Assembly (NCBI RefSeq): GCF_000292525.1
Contig: NZ_AEYF01000015.1
Location: 124,001 to 188,000, forward strand
Direction of reading: 5' to 3'
Length of the DNA: 64,000 nucleotides
Source: Rhizobium sp. CCGE 510
Lineage (GTDB): Bacteria > Pseudomonadota > Alphaproteobacteria > Rhizobiales > Rhizobiaceae
Shown here: positions 27,448-36,583 of the stretch, in pieces
Position numbering within the stretch: the stretch's first letter is position 1
Layout of the letters: each line of letters starts with the position of its first letter
Notes under the pieces: model-generated
What the model saw: the letters and a program-made list of their open reading frames with translations, nothing else
What the model was told of the DNA's origin: nothing
Database searches by the model: none
Program-made: the position numbers and the translations under genes

Positions 27448-27762
27448 ATGGTAGACAAGGTTCTGACGGCCAACCGGCTGACGGACGGCATTGCCGTCTG
27501 GCTGGATGCGAACGGGAAATGGTCCATCTCGCTGCAGGAGGCGCTTGTTGCCCGCCATAACGAAGCCGTCGAAGCGCTTGAGGTGATCGGCAAAAAATCC
27601 TATGCCGACAACGAAGTCGTTGACGTCGCCGTCGTCGAAGTTCAGGAAACCAACGGCATTCTCTGGCCGCTCCGCCTTCGCGAGCGCATCCGCGCGCAAG
27701 GCCCGACCATGGAATACGCACCGGGCTACGCTGTTGCCGATCCCGAATTCATTGCAGTCTGA
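27448..27762 (+). CDS. DUF2849 family protein
   Basis: 104-aa soluble protein with the DUF2849 pattern (VLTANRLTDGIAVWLDANGKWS, then EVVDVAVVEVQ). It is found next to cysI in many alphaproteobacteria. The start is 2 bp after the cysG stop and the gene is 8 bp before cysI, so it belongs to the sulfite-reduction operon. The biochemical role is unknown; a small accessory or regulatory factor for sulfite reductase is inferred from linkage. Confidence 0.88.
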   Translation: MVDKVLTANRLTDGIAVWLDANGKWSISLQEALVARHNEAVEALEVIGKKSYADNEVVDVAVVEVQETNGILWPLRLRERIRAQGPTMEYAPGYAVADPEFIAV

Positions 27763-27770
27763 GGAAGACG

Positions 27771-29441
27771 ATGTACCGTTACGACGAATTTGACCATGCC
27801 TTTGTCAGCGAGCGCGTCGAGCAGTTTCGCGACCAGGTTCAGCGCCGCCTTTCCGGCGAACTTGCCGAGGATGCGTTCAAGCCGCTGCGCCTGATGAACG
27901 GCGTCTACCTGCAGCTCCACGCCTATATGCTGCGCATCGCCATTCCCTACGGCACGCTGAGCGCCCGCCAGCTGCGCATGCTCGCCCATATCGCCCGCAC
28001 CTATGACCGCGGTTATGGGCATTTCACCACGCGCCAGAACCTGCAGTTCAACTGGCCGAAGCTGTCGGACATCCCCGATGCGCTCGCCGATCTCGCAAGC
28101 GTCGAGATGCATGCGCTGCAGACCTCGGGCAACTGCATCAGAAACGTCACCGCCGATCACTTTGCCGGTGCCGCCGCCGACGAGATCGCCGATCCGCGTC
28201 CCTATGCCGAAATCCTGCGCCAGTGGTCTTCGGTCCACCCGGAATTCTCCTTCCTGCCGCGCAAGTTCAAGATCGCCGTCACCGGCGCCGAGCGCGACCG
28301 CGCCGCGATCCAGGTCCATGATATCGGCCTGCACCTGAAGAAGAACGACAAGGGCGAAATCGGCTTTGCCGTTTATGTCGGCGGCGGCCAGGGCCGTACG
28401 CCGATGATCGCCAAGCTGATCCGCGACTTCCTGCCCGAAGAGGATCTGCTCTCCTACACCACGGCGATCGTGCGTGTGTACAATCTGCACGGCCGCCGCG
28501 ATAACAAGTACAAGGCCCGCATCAAGATCCTCGTGCACGAAACCGGCGCCGAGGAACTGGCGCGCCAGGTGGAAGTCGAATTCGCCGCCCTGAAGGATAC
28601 CGAGCTCAAGCTGCCGGAAAAGGACGTCGAGGCGATCGCCGGCTATTTCGCGCTGCCGGATCTGACTGAGCGTGCCGAAGGCTGGGAAAACCTCGCCCGC
28701 TGGAAGAAGGCCGATCCGGATTTTGCCCGCTGGGTCCAGCAGAATGTGCAGCCGCACAAGAACCCCGATTACGGCATGGTGACGATCTCGCTGAAGCCGA
28801 TCGGCGGCATTCCGGGTGATGCCACCGACGCGCAGATGGATGCGATCGCCGATCTCGCCGAGGAATATGCCTTCGACGAAATCCGCGTCAGCCATGAGCA
28901 GAACCTGATCCTGCCGCATGTGGCACTTGCCGATCTCGAAGCCGTCTATCGCGGCCTCGTCGCCATCAATCTGGCCGAAGCCAATGCCGGCCTGATCACC
29001 GATATCATTGCCTGTCCCGGGCTGGACTACTGCGCGCTCGCCAATGCCCGCTCGATTCCGCTGGCGCAGGAAATCTCTCGCCGTTTCGGCAATGCCGAAC
29101 GCCAGGCCGAGATCGGTGAGCTGAAGATCAAGATCTCCGGCTGCATCAATGCCTGCGGCCACCACCATGTCGGCCATATCGGCCTGCTCGGTGTCGAGAA
29201 GAAGGGTGCCGAACTCTACCAGATCACGCTCGGCGGTTCCGGCGACGAACATACCTCGATCGGCGAAATCATCGGCCGCGGCTTCGAGCCGGACAGGGTG
29301 ACGGACGCGATCGAGACGATCGTCGACACCTATCTCGGCCTGCGCCTCGATCCGTCCGAGATCTTCCTTGCCGCCTACCGCCGCGTCGGGCCGCAGCCTT
29401 TCAAGGCTGCGCTCTACGGCGCAACCGCCGAAGCGGCATAA
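27771..29441 (+). CDS. cysI: Sulfite reductase hemoprotein (nitrite/sulfite reductase family)
   Basis: 556 aa. Siroheme-[4Fe-4S] enzyme that reduces sulfite to sulfide in cysteine synthesis. The cluster cysteines are in CPGLDYCALANARS and SGCINACGHHHVGHIGLL. The N-terminal ferredoxin-like half has YGHFTTRQNLQFNWPK. No cysJ flavoprotein partner is beside it, so electrons probably come from ferredoxin or from a partner elsewhere. Tight spacing to DUF2849 and DUF934 genes supports an operon. Confidence 0.93.
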   Translation: MYRYDEFDHAFVSERVEQFRDQVQRRLSGELAEDAFKPLRLMNGVYLQLHAYMLRIAIPYGTLSARQLRMLAHIARTYDRGYGHFTTRQNLQFNWPKLSDIPDALADLASVEMHALQTSGNCIRNVTADHFAGAAADEIADPRPYAEILRQWSSVHPEFSFLPRKFKIAVTGAERDRAAIQVHDIGLHLKKNDKGEIGFAVYVGGGQGRTPMIAKLIRDFLPEEDLLSYTTAIVRVYNLHGRRDNKYKARIKILVHETGAEELARQVEVEFAALKDTELKLPEKDVEAIAGYFALPDLTERAEGWENLARWKKADPDFARWVQQNVQPHKNPDYGMVTISLKPIGGIPGDATDAQMDAIADLAEEYAFDEIRVSHEQNLILPHVALADLEAVYRGLVAINLAEANAGLITDIIACPGLDYCALANARSIPLAQEISRRFGNAERQAEIGELKIKISGCINACGHHHVGHIGLLGVEKKGAELYQITLGGSGDEHTSIGEIIGRGFEPDRVTDAIETIVDTYLGLRLDPSEIFLAAYRRVGPQPFKAALYGATAEAA

Positions 29442-29451
29442 GGAGGCGATG

Positions 29452-29964
29452 ATGACGAAGATCTGGAGAGAAACCGGTTTTGTCGAAAACGATCCCTGGG
29501 TGATCGAGACCGACGAGGTGAAGGCTTCAGGCGAGCAGAAGCCGCTGCTCGGCCTCGACGAGCTGATCGCCAAGGCCGACGAAAGCAACGATGTCGGCCT
29601 CGGCGTGCTGATCAAGCCAGCCGACGATGTGCGCCGGCTGGAGCCCTATCTCTATCGCCTCGAAATCGTCGCCGTCGCCTTTCCCGCCTTCAACGACGGC
29701 CGCGCCTTCAGCCATGCCTCGCTGCTGCGCCAGCGCCTCGGCTACACCAACGAGCTGCGCGCCGTCGGCGACGTGCTGATCGACCAGGTGCCGCTGATGC
29801 TGCGCGTCGGTATCGACAGCTTTTCCGTCAGCAACGCCACGGCGCTGAAGCGGCTGGCCGAAAACCGTCTTCCCGCCATTCCCCATCATTATCAGCCGGC
29901 GGTGCGTGACGCCGAAGCCGGCAAGGGCTATAGTTGGCGCCGTCAGGCGAAGCCGGCCGCATAA
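29452..29964 (+). CDS. DUF934 family protein (sulfite-reduction associated)
   Basis: 170 aa with the DUF934/COG3749 features DGRAFSHASLLRQRLGYTNELRAVGDVLIDQ and a C-terminal YSWRR. AGGAGG lies 5 bases before ATG 29452, better spaced than ATG 29449; the longer open frame inside cysI is not used. It always appears beside cysI in this group and is thought to help sulfite reduction, but its reaction is not known. Confidence 0.88.
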   Translation: MTKIWRETGFVENDPWVIETDEVKASGEQKPLLGLDELIAKADESNDVGLGVLIKPADDVRRLEPYLYRLEIVAVAFPAFNDGRAFSHASLLRQRLGYTNELRAVGDVLIDQVPLMLRVGIDSFSVSNATALKRLAENRLPAIPHHYQPAVRDAEAGKGYSWRRQAKPAA

Positions 29965-30002
29965 GCGATCGGTCCGCTGACTTATGATGGCGGAACGGTA
30001 GC

Positions 30003-31214
30003 ATGAAGACATTCGAATTGGCGGTGATCGGTGGCGGTCTCGCCGGCATGATTGCGGCAATCGCGCTTGGTCGCGGCGGCCGCAGTGTGGCGTTGGTGGC
30101 GCCCGTCGCGGCAAAAGAGGACCGGCGCACCACGGCGCTGATGGATCAGTCGATCCGCTTCCTCGACCGGCTGACACTGTGGGAAAAACTTCGCCCGGCA
30201 GCCACGCCTCTCACCAGCATGCGCATCGTCGATGGCACCGACCGGCTGCTGCGCGCGCCGACGACCACCTTTCGCGCCGCCGAAGTCGGCCTCGATGCCT
30301 TTGGCTATAATTTCCCCAACAAGGCGCTGATCGATGTTCTCGAAACAGCCGTGGCCGGTGAGGGCAATATCACCCGCTTCACCGATATGGCCGAATCGAT
30401 CGCGATCTCAGCCGAGGCCGTGTCGATCACGCTGGCCGGCGGCGAAACGCTCACGGCCGATTTTGCCGTCGGCGCCGACGGCCGCGGCTCGAAGCTGCGC
30501 GAGACGGCTGGCATCGGCGTGCGCAACTGGTCCTATCCGCAATCGGCGATGGTGCTGAATTTCGCCCATTCGCTGCCGCACCAGAATATCTCCACCGAAT
30601 TTCACACCAAACATGGCCCCTTCACCCAGGTGCCGCTGCCGCAGGGCCGTTCCAGCCTGGTCTGGGTGCAGGATCCCGCTGAAGCAGCAAAGCGCCTGGA
30701 ATTGCCGCTGGCCGAACTCGGCGCCCTTGTCGAGGCGCGCATGCAATCGATGCTCGGCAAGGTAAGTGTGGAGGAGGGCGTCCAGGTCTGGCCGCTGTCC
30801 GGCATGATCGCCCACCGTTTCGGCAAGGGGCGCATCGCCCTGATCGGCGAGGCCGCCCATGTCTTCCCGCCGATCGGGGCGCAGGGGCTGAACCTCAGCC
30901 TGCGCGATATCATGGCGCTGGCCGAGATCCTTTGCGATCGGGCGGAGCTGCCGGTACCGGCCGATGCGGGCGAAAGCTTCGACCGCAAGCGCCGCGCCGA
31001 TATCATGACGCGCACCGCCAGCGTCGATCTCCTCAACCGCTCGCTGCTCTCGGATTTCCTGCCGGTGCAGATGCTGCGCGCCGCCGGCCTGCATATCCTC
31101 TCGGCCATTCCGCCGCTGCGCAATATCGTCATGCGCGAGGGCATCGAGCCCGGCCGCGGCTTTCGCGATATTCCGGGTGCCCTACGGGAAAAGCTGAAGC
31201 GGAAGAAGGCCTGA
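30003..31214 (+). CDS. FAD-dependent hydroxylase, UbiH/UbiF/VisC family
   Basis: 403 aa. FAD-binding GGGLAGMIAAIALGRGG at the N-terminus, the NAD(P)H/FAD motif FAVGADGRGSKLRE, and GEAAHVFPPIGAQGLNLSLRD near the C-terminus. This family hydroxylates the ubiquinone ring; which position is modified cannot be read here. Its 3' end overlaps the end of the convergent AEC carrier gene by 33 bp. Confidence 0.88.
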   Translation: MKTFELAVIGGGLAGMIAAIALGRGGRSVALVAPVAAKEDRRTTALMDQSIRFLDRLTLWEKLRPAATPLTSMRIVDGTDRLLRAPTTTFRAAEVGLDAFGYNFPNKALIDVLETAVAGEGNITRFTDMAESIAISAEAVSITLAGGETLTADFAVGADGRGSKLRETAGIGVRNWSYPQSAMVLNFAHSLPHQNISTEFHTKHGPFTQVPLPQGRSSLVWVQDPAEAAKRLELPLAELGALVEARMQSMLGKVSVEEGVQVWPLSGMIAHRFGKGRIALIGEAAHVFPPIGAQGLNLSLRDIMALAEILCDRAELPVPADAGESFDRKRRADIMTRTASVDLLNRSLLSDFLPVQMLRAAGLHILSAIPPLRNIVMREGIEPGRGFRDIPGALREKLKRKKA

Positions 31215-32144
31215 GCGGATCACCATCAGCCAGAGCGAGACCGTCGCCACCGAAAGCACCGTCGTGATCAGGATCGTCGCCGAGGCGCGCTCCTGCCAGA
31301 CGCCATATTGCTGGCCGATGACGAAGACGTTGGTCGCCGTCGGCAGGCAGGCGAGCAGCACCGCGGCCTGGATCCACACCGGCTCGAAACCGCCGATCGC
31401 TGTCAGCGCCAGGAAAACCACGATTGGATGCAGGATCAGCTTCGCCGGCACGATGTAGCCGATCTCAGCCGGAACCCGTTTCAGCGGCCGCAGCGCCAGC
31501 GTCACGCCCATGGCAAACAGTGCGCAGGGCGCGGCTGCCTGGGCGAGGTAATCGACGAGGCGCTGAAACGCCAGCGGCTGGTCGATGTGCAGGGCCGCTA
31601 CCGCAAAGCCTGCCGCCGTCGACAGGATGAAAGGATGCAGCGCCACCTTCCGGGCGATGTCGGCGGTAAGCCGCCCGGCCGAACGCTTGTCGTCGCCGGC
31701 CGCCGCCATCAGCGCCGGCGCCACGATGAAATGCAGCGCATTCTCGAAGCAGATGATCAGCGCCACCGGCACCGCGGCCCGATCGCCGAGTGCCAAGAGC
31801 GCCAGGCCCGGCCCCATATAGCCGATATTGCCATAGGCGCCGGCAAAGCACTGGATGGTGCAGTCGGCAAGCGAATTGCCGCGCACGAGACGGCCGATGG
31901 CAAACAGCAGGATGAACACCGAATAGGTAGCGGCAATATCGGTGACGATGAAATCGATCCGTGTCAGCTCTTCGATCGGCGTGCGCGAAACCAGCTTGAA
32001 GAACAGGGCAGGCAGGGCGGCATAGATGATGAAGGTGTTCAGCCATCCCAGCGCTTCGGCCGGCTGCTTCGTCGCCTTGGCGGCGGCATAGCCGATCAGG
32101 ATCAGGCCGAAAAACGGCAGTAGCAGGCTGACGATATCGGCCAA
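31182..32144 (-). CDS. AEC-family (auxin efflux carrier) transporter
   Basis: 320-aa hydrophobic protein with two repeats of about five membrane segments. It starts ADIVSLLLPFFGLILIGYAAA and includes AYGNIGYMGPGLALLALG, typical of the family. It moves small organic acids or similar solutes across the inner membrane; the substrate is unknown. The start codon is TTG 32144 with GGAAG 5 bases before it. Convergent and overlapping with the hydroxylase gene. Confidence 0.9.
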   Translation of the reverse strand: MADIVSLLLPFFGLILIGYAAAKATKQPAEALGWLNTFIIYAALPALFFKLVSRTPIEELTRIDFIVTDIAATYSVFILLFAIGRLVRGNSLADCTIQCFAGAYGNIGYMGPGLALLALGDRAAVPVALIICFENALHFIVAPALMAAAGDDKRSAGRLTADIARKVALHPFILSTAAGFAVAALHIDQPLAFQRLVDYLAQAAAPCALFAMGVTLALRPLKRVPAEIGYIVPAKLILHPIVVFLALTAIGGFEPVWIQAAVLLACLPTATNVFVIGQQYGVWQERASATILITTVLSVATVSLWLMVIRSGLLPLQLFP

Positions 32145-32302
32145 GGGATCTTCCAGCGGGCGGGAATCGGCGGGTCAGGATCTGACTTAGCGCAATTCCA
32201 GCAAAACTGTGTAGCGCTTTAATGTATGGCGCCCGGAAGCGTGCAGCGGGCTCCTCGTATCGACGCGACGCGCCTTGAGCGTCCGGATTTGCGCGAATCG
32301 AT

Positions 32303-32342
32303 AGAGCGTTTTCGCCCATTCGAAGAAAGACGAAAACGCTCT
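32303..32342. repeat. Palindrome AGAGCGTTTTCG/CGAAAACGCTCT
   Basis: Perfect 12-bp arms separated by 16 bases, in the gap between the AEC and MBL genes and 24 bases beyond the MBL stop. There is no T-run on the minus strand. It resembles dispersed rhizobial palindromes more than a standard terminator. Confidence 0.55.
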
Positions 32343-32365
32343 GGAAGCGCGAGACCCGCAAGCGG

Positions 32366-33301
32366 TCAGTAGTCCCAGAAGACCGGCACCCAACGAAAGG
32401 TTTCGCCGTCGACAGCCACATGGCAGACGGAGGGGAACGGCAGGTGCGTGGCCACCAGCAGCTCGCCGCTTGCCGCCAGTTCCCGCAGCAGATTGACCCG
32501 GACGCGAGCCGCTTCCTCGGGGTCATGCTCGAAGCCGTTATGCCAGTCTGGTTGGTCGAAGCCGACGGCGAACACCGCGTCGCCGGCAAATGTCAGCCGG
32601 TCTCCTCCGGACGCCAGGCGGATCACGCTGTGCCCGGGGGTGTGGCCGCCGGTGTGACGGGCGACGACCCCGGGTGCCACCTGGCACTCGTCATCGAACA
32701 GCCGCAGGTGGCTGCGGTACTCGTTCACGAACCGCTTGGCGGTCGCCCGAATCGCATCCGGAAAGCCCGGCGGCATGCGGGTCCGGGAGAAGTCCGGCGC
32801 CTCCCAGAACTTTACCTCGGCGGCCGCCAGGTGGATCTTGATGTCGGGGCGCAGCTGCTCCTTCACCCCGTCGACGAGAAGCCCGCCAATGTGGTCCATG
32901 TGCAGGTGGGTCAGCACTACGTCGGTAACGGATGCAAGATCGACGCCGGCGGCCTCCAGTCGCTTGATCAACTGACCGGCCCGCGGCAAGTGCAGGTCCG
33001 GGTCGAGACCCAGCCCTGCGTCGAGAAGTATGGTCTGCCCGCCACTGCGCGCCACCACCACGTTCAGCGGCCAATCCAGCGAGTCTTGCGGCAGGAACAT
33101 GTGGTTCAGCCAGGCTTCACGGACCGCAGGATCGGCGTTGTGTGCCAACATCGTGGTCGGGAGCGGTAGCACTCCATCGCTGATCACCAACACCTCTATC
33201 TCGCCGATCTGCACTGCGTAGCGCGACGGAACCAGTTCGCCGGGTCCTGGTCCACCGGGATGTGAGGTATTTTCCAGGCTCATATTTGTCGCGAGGCTCA
33301 T
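32366..33301 (-). CDS. MBL-fold metallo-hydrolase
   Basis: 311 aa. Metal-binding motifs HLHMDHIGG, the later His in HTGGHTPGHS and Asp in FAGDAVF are all present, so a functional dinuclear site is likely. The sequence resembles quorum-quenching lactonase or methyl-parathion-hydrolase type members in overall layout, but the substrate is not determined. AAGGAGA stands 5 bases before ATG 33301. There is no signal peptide. Monocistronic by spacing. Confidence 0.88.
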   Translation of the reverse strand: MSLATNMSLENTSHPGGPGPGELVPSRYAVQIGEIEVLVISDGVLPLPTTMLAHNADPAVREAWLNHMFLPQDSLDWPLNVVVARSGGQTILLDAGLGLDPDLHLPRAGQLIKRLEAAGVDLASVTDVVLTHLHMDHIGGLLVDGVKEQLRPDIKIHLAAAEVKFWEAPDFSRTRMPPGFPDAIRATAKRFVNEYRSHLRLFDDECQVAPGVVARHTGGHTPGHSVIRLASGGDRLTFAGDAVFAVGFDQPDWHNGFEHDPEEAARVRVNLLRELAASGELLVATHLPFPSVCHVAVDGETFRWVPVFWDY

Positions 33302-33483
33302 GTCTGTCTCCTTCTGACCGCCGCCTTGAACACGGCACCGACGACGCTACAGTCAGGCCTGTTTTCGGTCGATTGGGTCGAGGGATAAGGCCTGGTAGGG
33401 CCAAGGACAGGGTGAGCTATACCACCGCATAGGTCCGTCATTCAGGTTGCGGGAACCGGGTCAATCGACCAGTCGCGCCTGAA

Positions 33484-34233
33484 CTAGCCGATCTGCATCA
33501 GGATCGGGAAGGTCTGCTGAAACCAGATCGCCACATCGCTGACCCATCCGAACAGGAAGGCGAGGCCGGTCAGCACCAGGAAGACGCCCATCACCTTTTC
33601 TACCGTGCCGAGATGGCGGCGGAAGCGCGACAGGAAACGCATGAAGGCGCCGGAAAAGCCGGCGGCGATCCAGAAGGGGATGGCAAGGCCGAGGGAGTAG
33701 ACGGCAAGCAGCCCGGCGCCGGAGCCGACCGTCTCGCGCGAGGCGGCGACCCCGAGGATCGCGCCGAGCACCGGTCCGATGCAGGGGGTCCAGCCGAAGG
33801 CGAAGGCGAGGCCCATGACGTAGGCCCCCGTCAGCGTCGCCGGCTTGCCGCCGCCCTGGAAGCGCGCCTCACGGGCGAGCAGGCCCAATCGGAACAGCCC
33901 GAGGAAATTCAGTCCCATGACGATGATGATCAGCCCGCCGAGCTTCGACAACAGGTCGAGATGCTGGCGAAGCGCCATGCCGATGCTGGAGGCGCCGGCG
34001 CCGAGCGCCACGAAGACCGTGGCAAAGCCGAGCGTGAAGAGCAGGGCGGAGAACAACACGCCGCGCCTGATGTCGGGTGCCACCGCAACCGCACCGCCGC
34101 CACGGAACTGCTCGACTGATATGCCGGCCATATAGCAGAGATAGGGCGGAACGAGGGGAAGCACGCAGGGCGAAAGAAAGGAAAGCGCCCCGGCAATCAG
34201 CGCGCTCCACAGGGAAATATCGGCAATCGACAC
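33484..34233 (-). CDS. ccdA: Cytochrome c biogenesis protein CcdA
   Basis: 249-aa inner-membrane protein with six hydrophobic segments. The redox cysteines are in LSFLSPCVLPLVPPYL and FGWTPCIGPVLGAI. CcdA carries electrons from cytoplasmic thioredoxin to periplasmic disulfide reductants used in cytochrome c maturation. Length fits the CcdA rather than the DsbD type. No ccm gene is adjacent. Confidence 0.92.
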   Translation of the reverse strand: MSIADISLWSALIAGALSFLSPCVLPLVPPYLCYMAGISVEQFRGGGAVAVAPDIRRGVLFSALLFTLGFATVFVALGAGASSIGMALRQHLDLLSKLGGLIIIVMGLNFLGLFRLGLLAREARFQGGGKPATLTGAYVMGLAFAFGWTPCIGPVLGAILGVAASRETVGSGAGLLAVYSLGLAIPFWIAAGFSGAFMRFLSRFRRHLGTVEKVMGVFLVLTGLAFLFGWVSDVAIWFQQTFPILMQIG

Positions 34234-34400
34234 GCATTCTCTCCGGCTGCAATCTGCGTGATGTTCCTAGCTTTGCGAGGCCGGGATTGCCAATCACCTT
34301 TTTGCGCTTGGCTGGGAGGGATCCCATAAAGATTGGGATCGGGTGGATAGCGGCCTGTCCGCTTCCAAGCTGGGAAGGGACAGGCCGCCGCCCGAGGGCG

Positions 34401-35282
34401 CTATTTCAGCGGCAAGAACAGTTCCGCGACCGCTTCATGCTCCGGCACCTCCGGGAAGAAGCTCATTCGCTGGCAATAGATCGGGAAATCGCGTGCTTCT
34501 TCGCCGCTCTCCGAAAGCCAGTCGCGATAAAGGTAGAGTGCGGCGGGCTCCAGATTGTCGGTGTTGCCGACGACGCGTAGCACCGCGCAACGCCCGCCGG
34601 GGATTGCGCCGGCTTTGATCTGCCCGCCGTTCGCCTCGATCGGTCGGTCGGTCCCGACACAAAGATCGACGCTATAATCGGCAGGTGACGCAGGACGCCG
34701 CTCGGACCGCCAGACATTGAAGGTCGGATGTGTCCTTGGGTGCAGGCCAGCGGCCTGCCGCCAGGCGATGAAGCGCTGGATGCTGGCGCCGAGCGTCGCG
34801 GGGTCGCCCCGATGTTCGATGATCGCCACCGGCGTGGTGGGCACATCGCGAATCGTCACGTCATCAGCGGTAAAACTCTTCTGCATGCGCTTGCTCCTTG
34901 CGTTGTCGAGAGGCCCGAAGGCCGCAAGCCACGGCTCCCAGTCGGGAGATTTCCGGAACGACGAAGGCGATTGTCCGAACCGTTGCCGAAAAGCGCGGGC
35001 GAAGGCATCGGGTGCATCGTAACCGGCATCCACCGCTATCTCGGTGACGCTTTGGGCATCCCTGTAGGCCAGCCGGTGCGAAGCGCGCTTCATCCGGGCA
35101 AGCTGGACATAGCTATGCACGGATAGACCGAAGGCCGCCGTGAACTGCCGGTGGAAATGAAACTTCGAGAACGCCGCAACACCGCTCACCGTTTCCAGGT
35201 CCAGATCACCGTCCAGATGCCGATCTATGTGATCCAGCACCCGCTGCATCCGGTCATGGTAGTTTTGAAGCGCCGCCTTCAT
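34401..35282 (-). CDS. AraC-family regulator with GyrI-like ligand domain
   Basis: 293 aa. The N-terminal two-HTH AraC domain (LETVSGVAAFSKFHFHRQFTAAFG, then VTEIAVDAGYDAPDAFARAFRQRFGQSPSSFR) is followed by a GyrI/effector-binding domain (VTIRDVPTTPVAIIEHRG ... CAVLRVVG). This is the Rob/SoxS-like multidrug-sensing layout. GGA precedes ATG 35282, preferred over an upstream ATG at 35318. No target gene is adjacent, so its regulon is unknown. Confidence 0.9.
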   Translation of the reverse strand: MKAALQNYHDRMQRVLDHIDRHLDGDLDLETVSGVAAFSKFHFHRQFTAAFGLSVHSYVQLARMKRASHRLAYRDAQSVTEIAVDAGYDAPDAFARAFRQRFGQSPSSFRKSPDWEPWLAAFGPLDNARSKRMQKSFTADDVTIRDVPTTPVAIIEHRGDPATLGASIQRFIAWRQAAGLHPRTHPTFNVWRSERRPASPADYSVDLCVGTDRPIEANGGQIKAGAIPGGRCAVLRVVGNTDNLEPAALYLYRDWLSESGEEARDFPIYCQRMSFFPEVPEHEAVAELFLPLK

Positions 35283-35476
35283 CGTTCCGTCCTTCGTGGC
35301 AGCAGGAGATAAGCGCATGCCGACATGACGCGCTCGACCGATCTTGCGGTTTTGTCACGGGTGGCCGACGATCGACAAGATTTAGGCAAGCAGGAGGCTG
35401 CGAGCCAATCGGAGCGAGCGAGAAGCGTGTCCCCGCAAGAAATGTGCCGACTGCCCGAAAAAGCCGAATTTTTCGG

Positions 35477-35505
35477 TTGACCGCAATGGGTCGCCTGCCT
35501 ATGTT
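35477..35505 (+). promoter_or_regulatory. tRNA-Lys promoter
   Basis: TTGACC (35477-35482), a 17-base spacer, then TATGTT (35500-35505), 42 bases before the tRNA 5' end. A near-consensus sigma70 promoter. Confidence 0.65.
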
Positions 35506-35546
35506 CCGCCCACTTCCAGCCGGGGTGCATCACACCCGCGGAGCGG

Positions 35547-35622
35547 GAGAGCGTAGCTCAGCTGGTAGAGCAACTGACTTTTAATCAGTAGGTCTCGGGT
35601 TCGAACCCCGACGCTCTCACCA
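35547..35622 (+). tRNA. tRNA-Lys (anticodon UUU)
   Basis: 76 bases. Acceptor arms GAGAGCG and CGCTCTC with discriminator A and encoded CCA at 35620-35622. The anticodon stem ACTGA/TCAGT encloses loop CTTTTAA, anticodon TTT at 35580-35582. The T-arm is TCGGG-TTCGAAC-CCCGA. All stems pair perfectly. It marks the left edge of an accessory gene patchwork. Confidence 0.97.
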
Positions 35623-35831
35623 TAATACCTAAGAATTCAATGTGGTAGAAACTGTAGGAGGCGGCAATCGATGCCTCCACTTATGTCGATTTACGGCCGA
35701 TGATGGGCACACGACACATGAGCATAAAGAGACCGCCGGCTGACGAGGCCGACTGCGCGCTTGTGGGTGGCATGGTGATTCTAGGCGCCGCGGCGACTGC
35801 GACTGAGCGCTGTTCGATTAGGTTATGCCTA

Positions 35832-36066
35832 ATGCTATACCTACCTCTTGTCTTGTTGGCCGGCTGCAACGACGACAGCAGCCAATATACGCTGTATCGG
35901 AGCAGTATACCGGACGAGAAAATGCGCTTGCATGTCGCATCGTTCGACAGTGCGGACGGTGATGCTGACAACTCCGAAAAACTGCCAAATTGCAGCCGGT
36001 CTCTTCGCGGATCAGCCGGGCATTCAGGTTCGGTACTGGTGCGAAAAGGGCCGCTTTCGGAAATAA
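35832..36066 (+). pseudogene. Small lipoprotein gene with a frameshift in an A-run
   Basis: The first frame encodes a short hydrophobic leader with lipobox LLAGC, then NDDSSQYTLYRSSIPDEKM and a Ser/Asp-rich part. At GAAAAACTG (about 35977-35985) the reading continues in the +1 frame as NCQIAAGLFADQPGIQVRYW to CEKGRFRK and stop at 36066. Removing one A restores one reading frame, similar to small rhizobial proteins of the xYTLYRSS...YWCE form. The start is uncertain (ATG 35832 or further upstream). It could be a real mutation or a sequencing error in the five-A run. Confidence 0.55.
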
Positions 36067-36243
36067 CAGCGGGTTAGCATGCTCGAAGGAGCGGCCGAGA
36101 ATAGGAGACACTGAATCTGGTCCATTATCCAGCGTCCTTATCTTTTCTGGACGTTGCTGGTTTATCGCATTCGAGTACGTTGGGAATTGTTGTGTTGAGA
36201 TGAGGAGGGATTGGTCACCATCGCTCCTGATTTTTCTGGTGTG

Positions 36244-36264
36244 AAGTATGACTTTATCATACTT
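36244..36264. promoter_or_regulatory. Operator dyad upstream of parDE
   Basis: Perfect 8-bp inverted repeat AAGTATGA/TCATACTT with a 5-base centre, 28 bases before the ParD start. This position and symmetry are usual for autoregulation by a ribbon-helix-helix antitoxin. TTTATAAG overlapping its right arm could serve as a -10 region. Confidence 0.6.
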
Positions 36265-36292
36265 TATAAGAAACCGTGGAAAGTCTAAGACG

Positions 36293-36583
36293 ATGCGAAA
36301 TGCGGAAAAGGTAACGATTACGCTCACAGCCGATATGTTGCGGAGTGTCCGGGATACGGTCGAGGCGGGTGAGTTTGCGACCACGAGCGAAGCGATGCGT
36401 GATGCGGTGCGGGTGTGGCAGCGCCAGCGGCTTGAGGATGCCGAACGCCTAAACGCGATGCGCGCCCGCATCCGGCGTTCTCTGGACGATCCCCGCCCGA
36501 GCTTGACGGCGGAAGAGGCCGAAGCGGAAATGGACCGCTTCATGAAGGGTCAGGAAAAAGCCTCCCGCAATGCGGCGCGCTAA
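36293..36583 (+). CDS. parD: ParD-family antitoxin (ribbon-helix-helix)
   Basis: 96 aa. The N-terminal ribbon-helix-helix MRNAEKVTITLTADMLRSV and VEAGEFATTSEAMRDAVRVW match ParD/CopG antitoxins. The C-terminal part is charged and helical and would wrap the toxin. ATG 36293 is preferred over 36248, which lies inside the operator. The stop overlaps the toxin start by 14 bp, the usual antitoxin-first coupling. Confidence 0.88.
   Translation: MRNAEKVTITLTADMLRSVRDTVEAGEFATTSEAMRDAVRVWQRQRLEDAERLNAMRARIRRSLDDPRPSLTAEEAEAEMDRFMKGQEKASRNAAR

Noticed and set aside
27726..29615. 629-codon minus-strand open frame opposite cysI
   Set aside because: Antisense shadow of cysI, whose cluster and siroheme motifs are intact on the plus strand.
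32303..32342. Terminator for the MBL hydrolase gene
   Set aside because: The stem is strong, but on the minus strand it is followed by ATCGATTC and not a T-run, so I listed it as a palindromic repeat.
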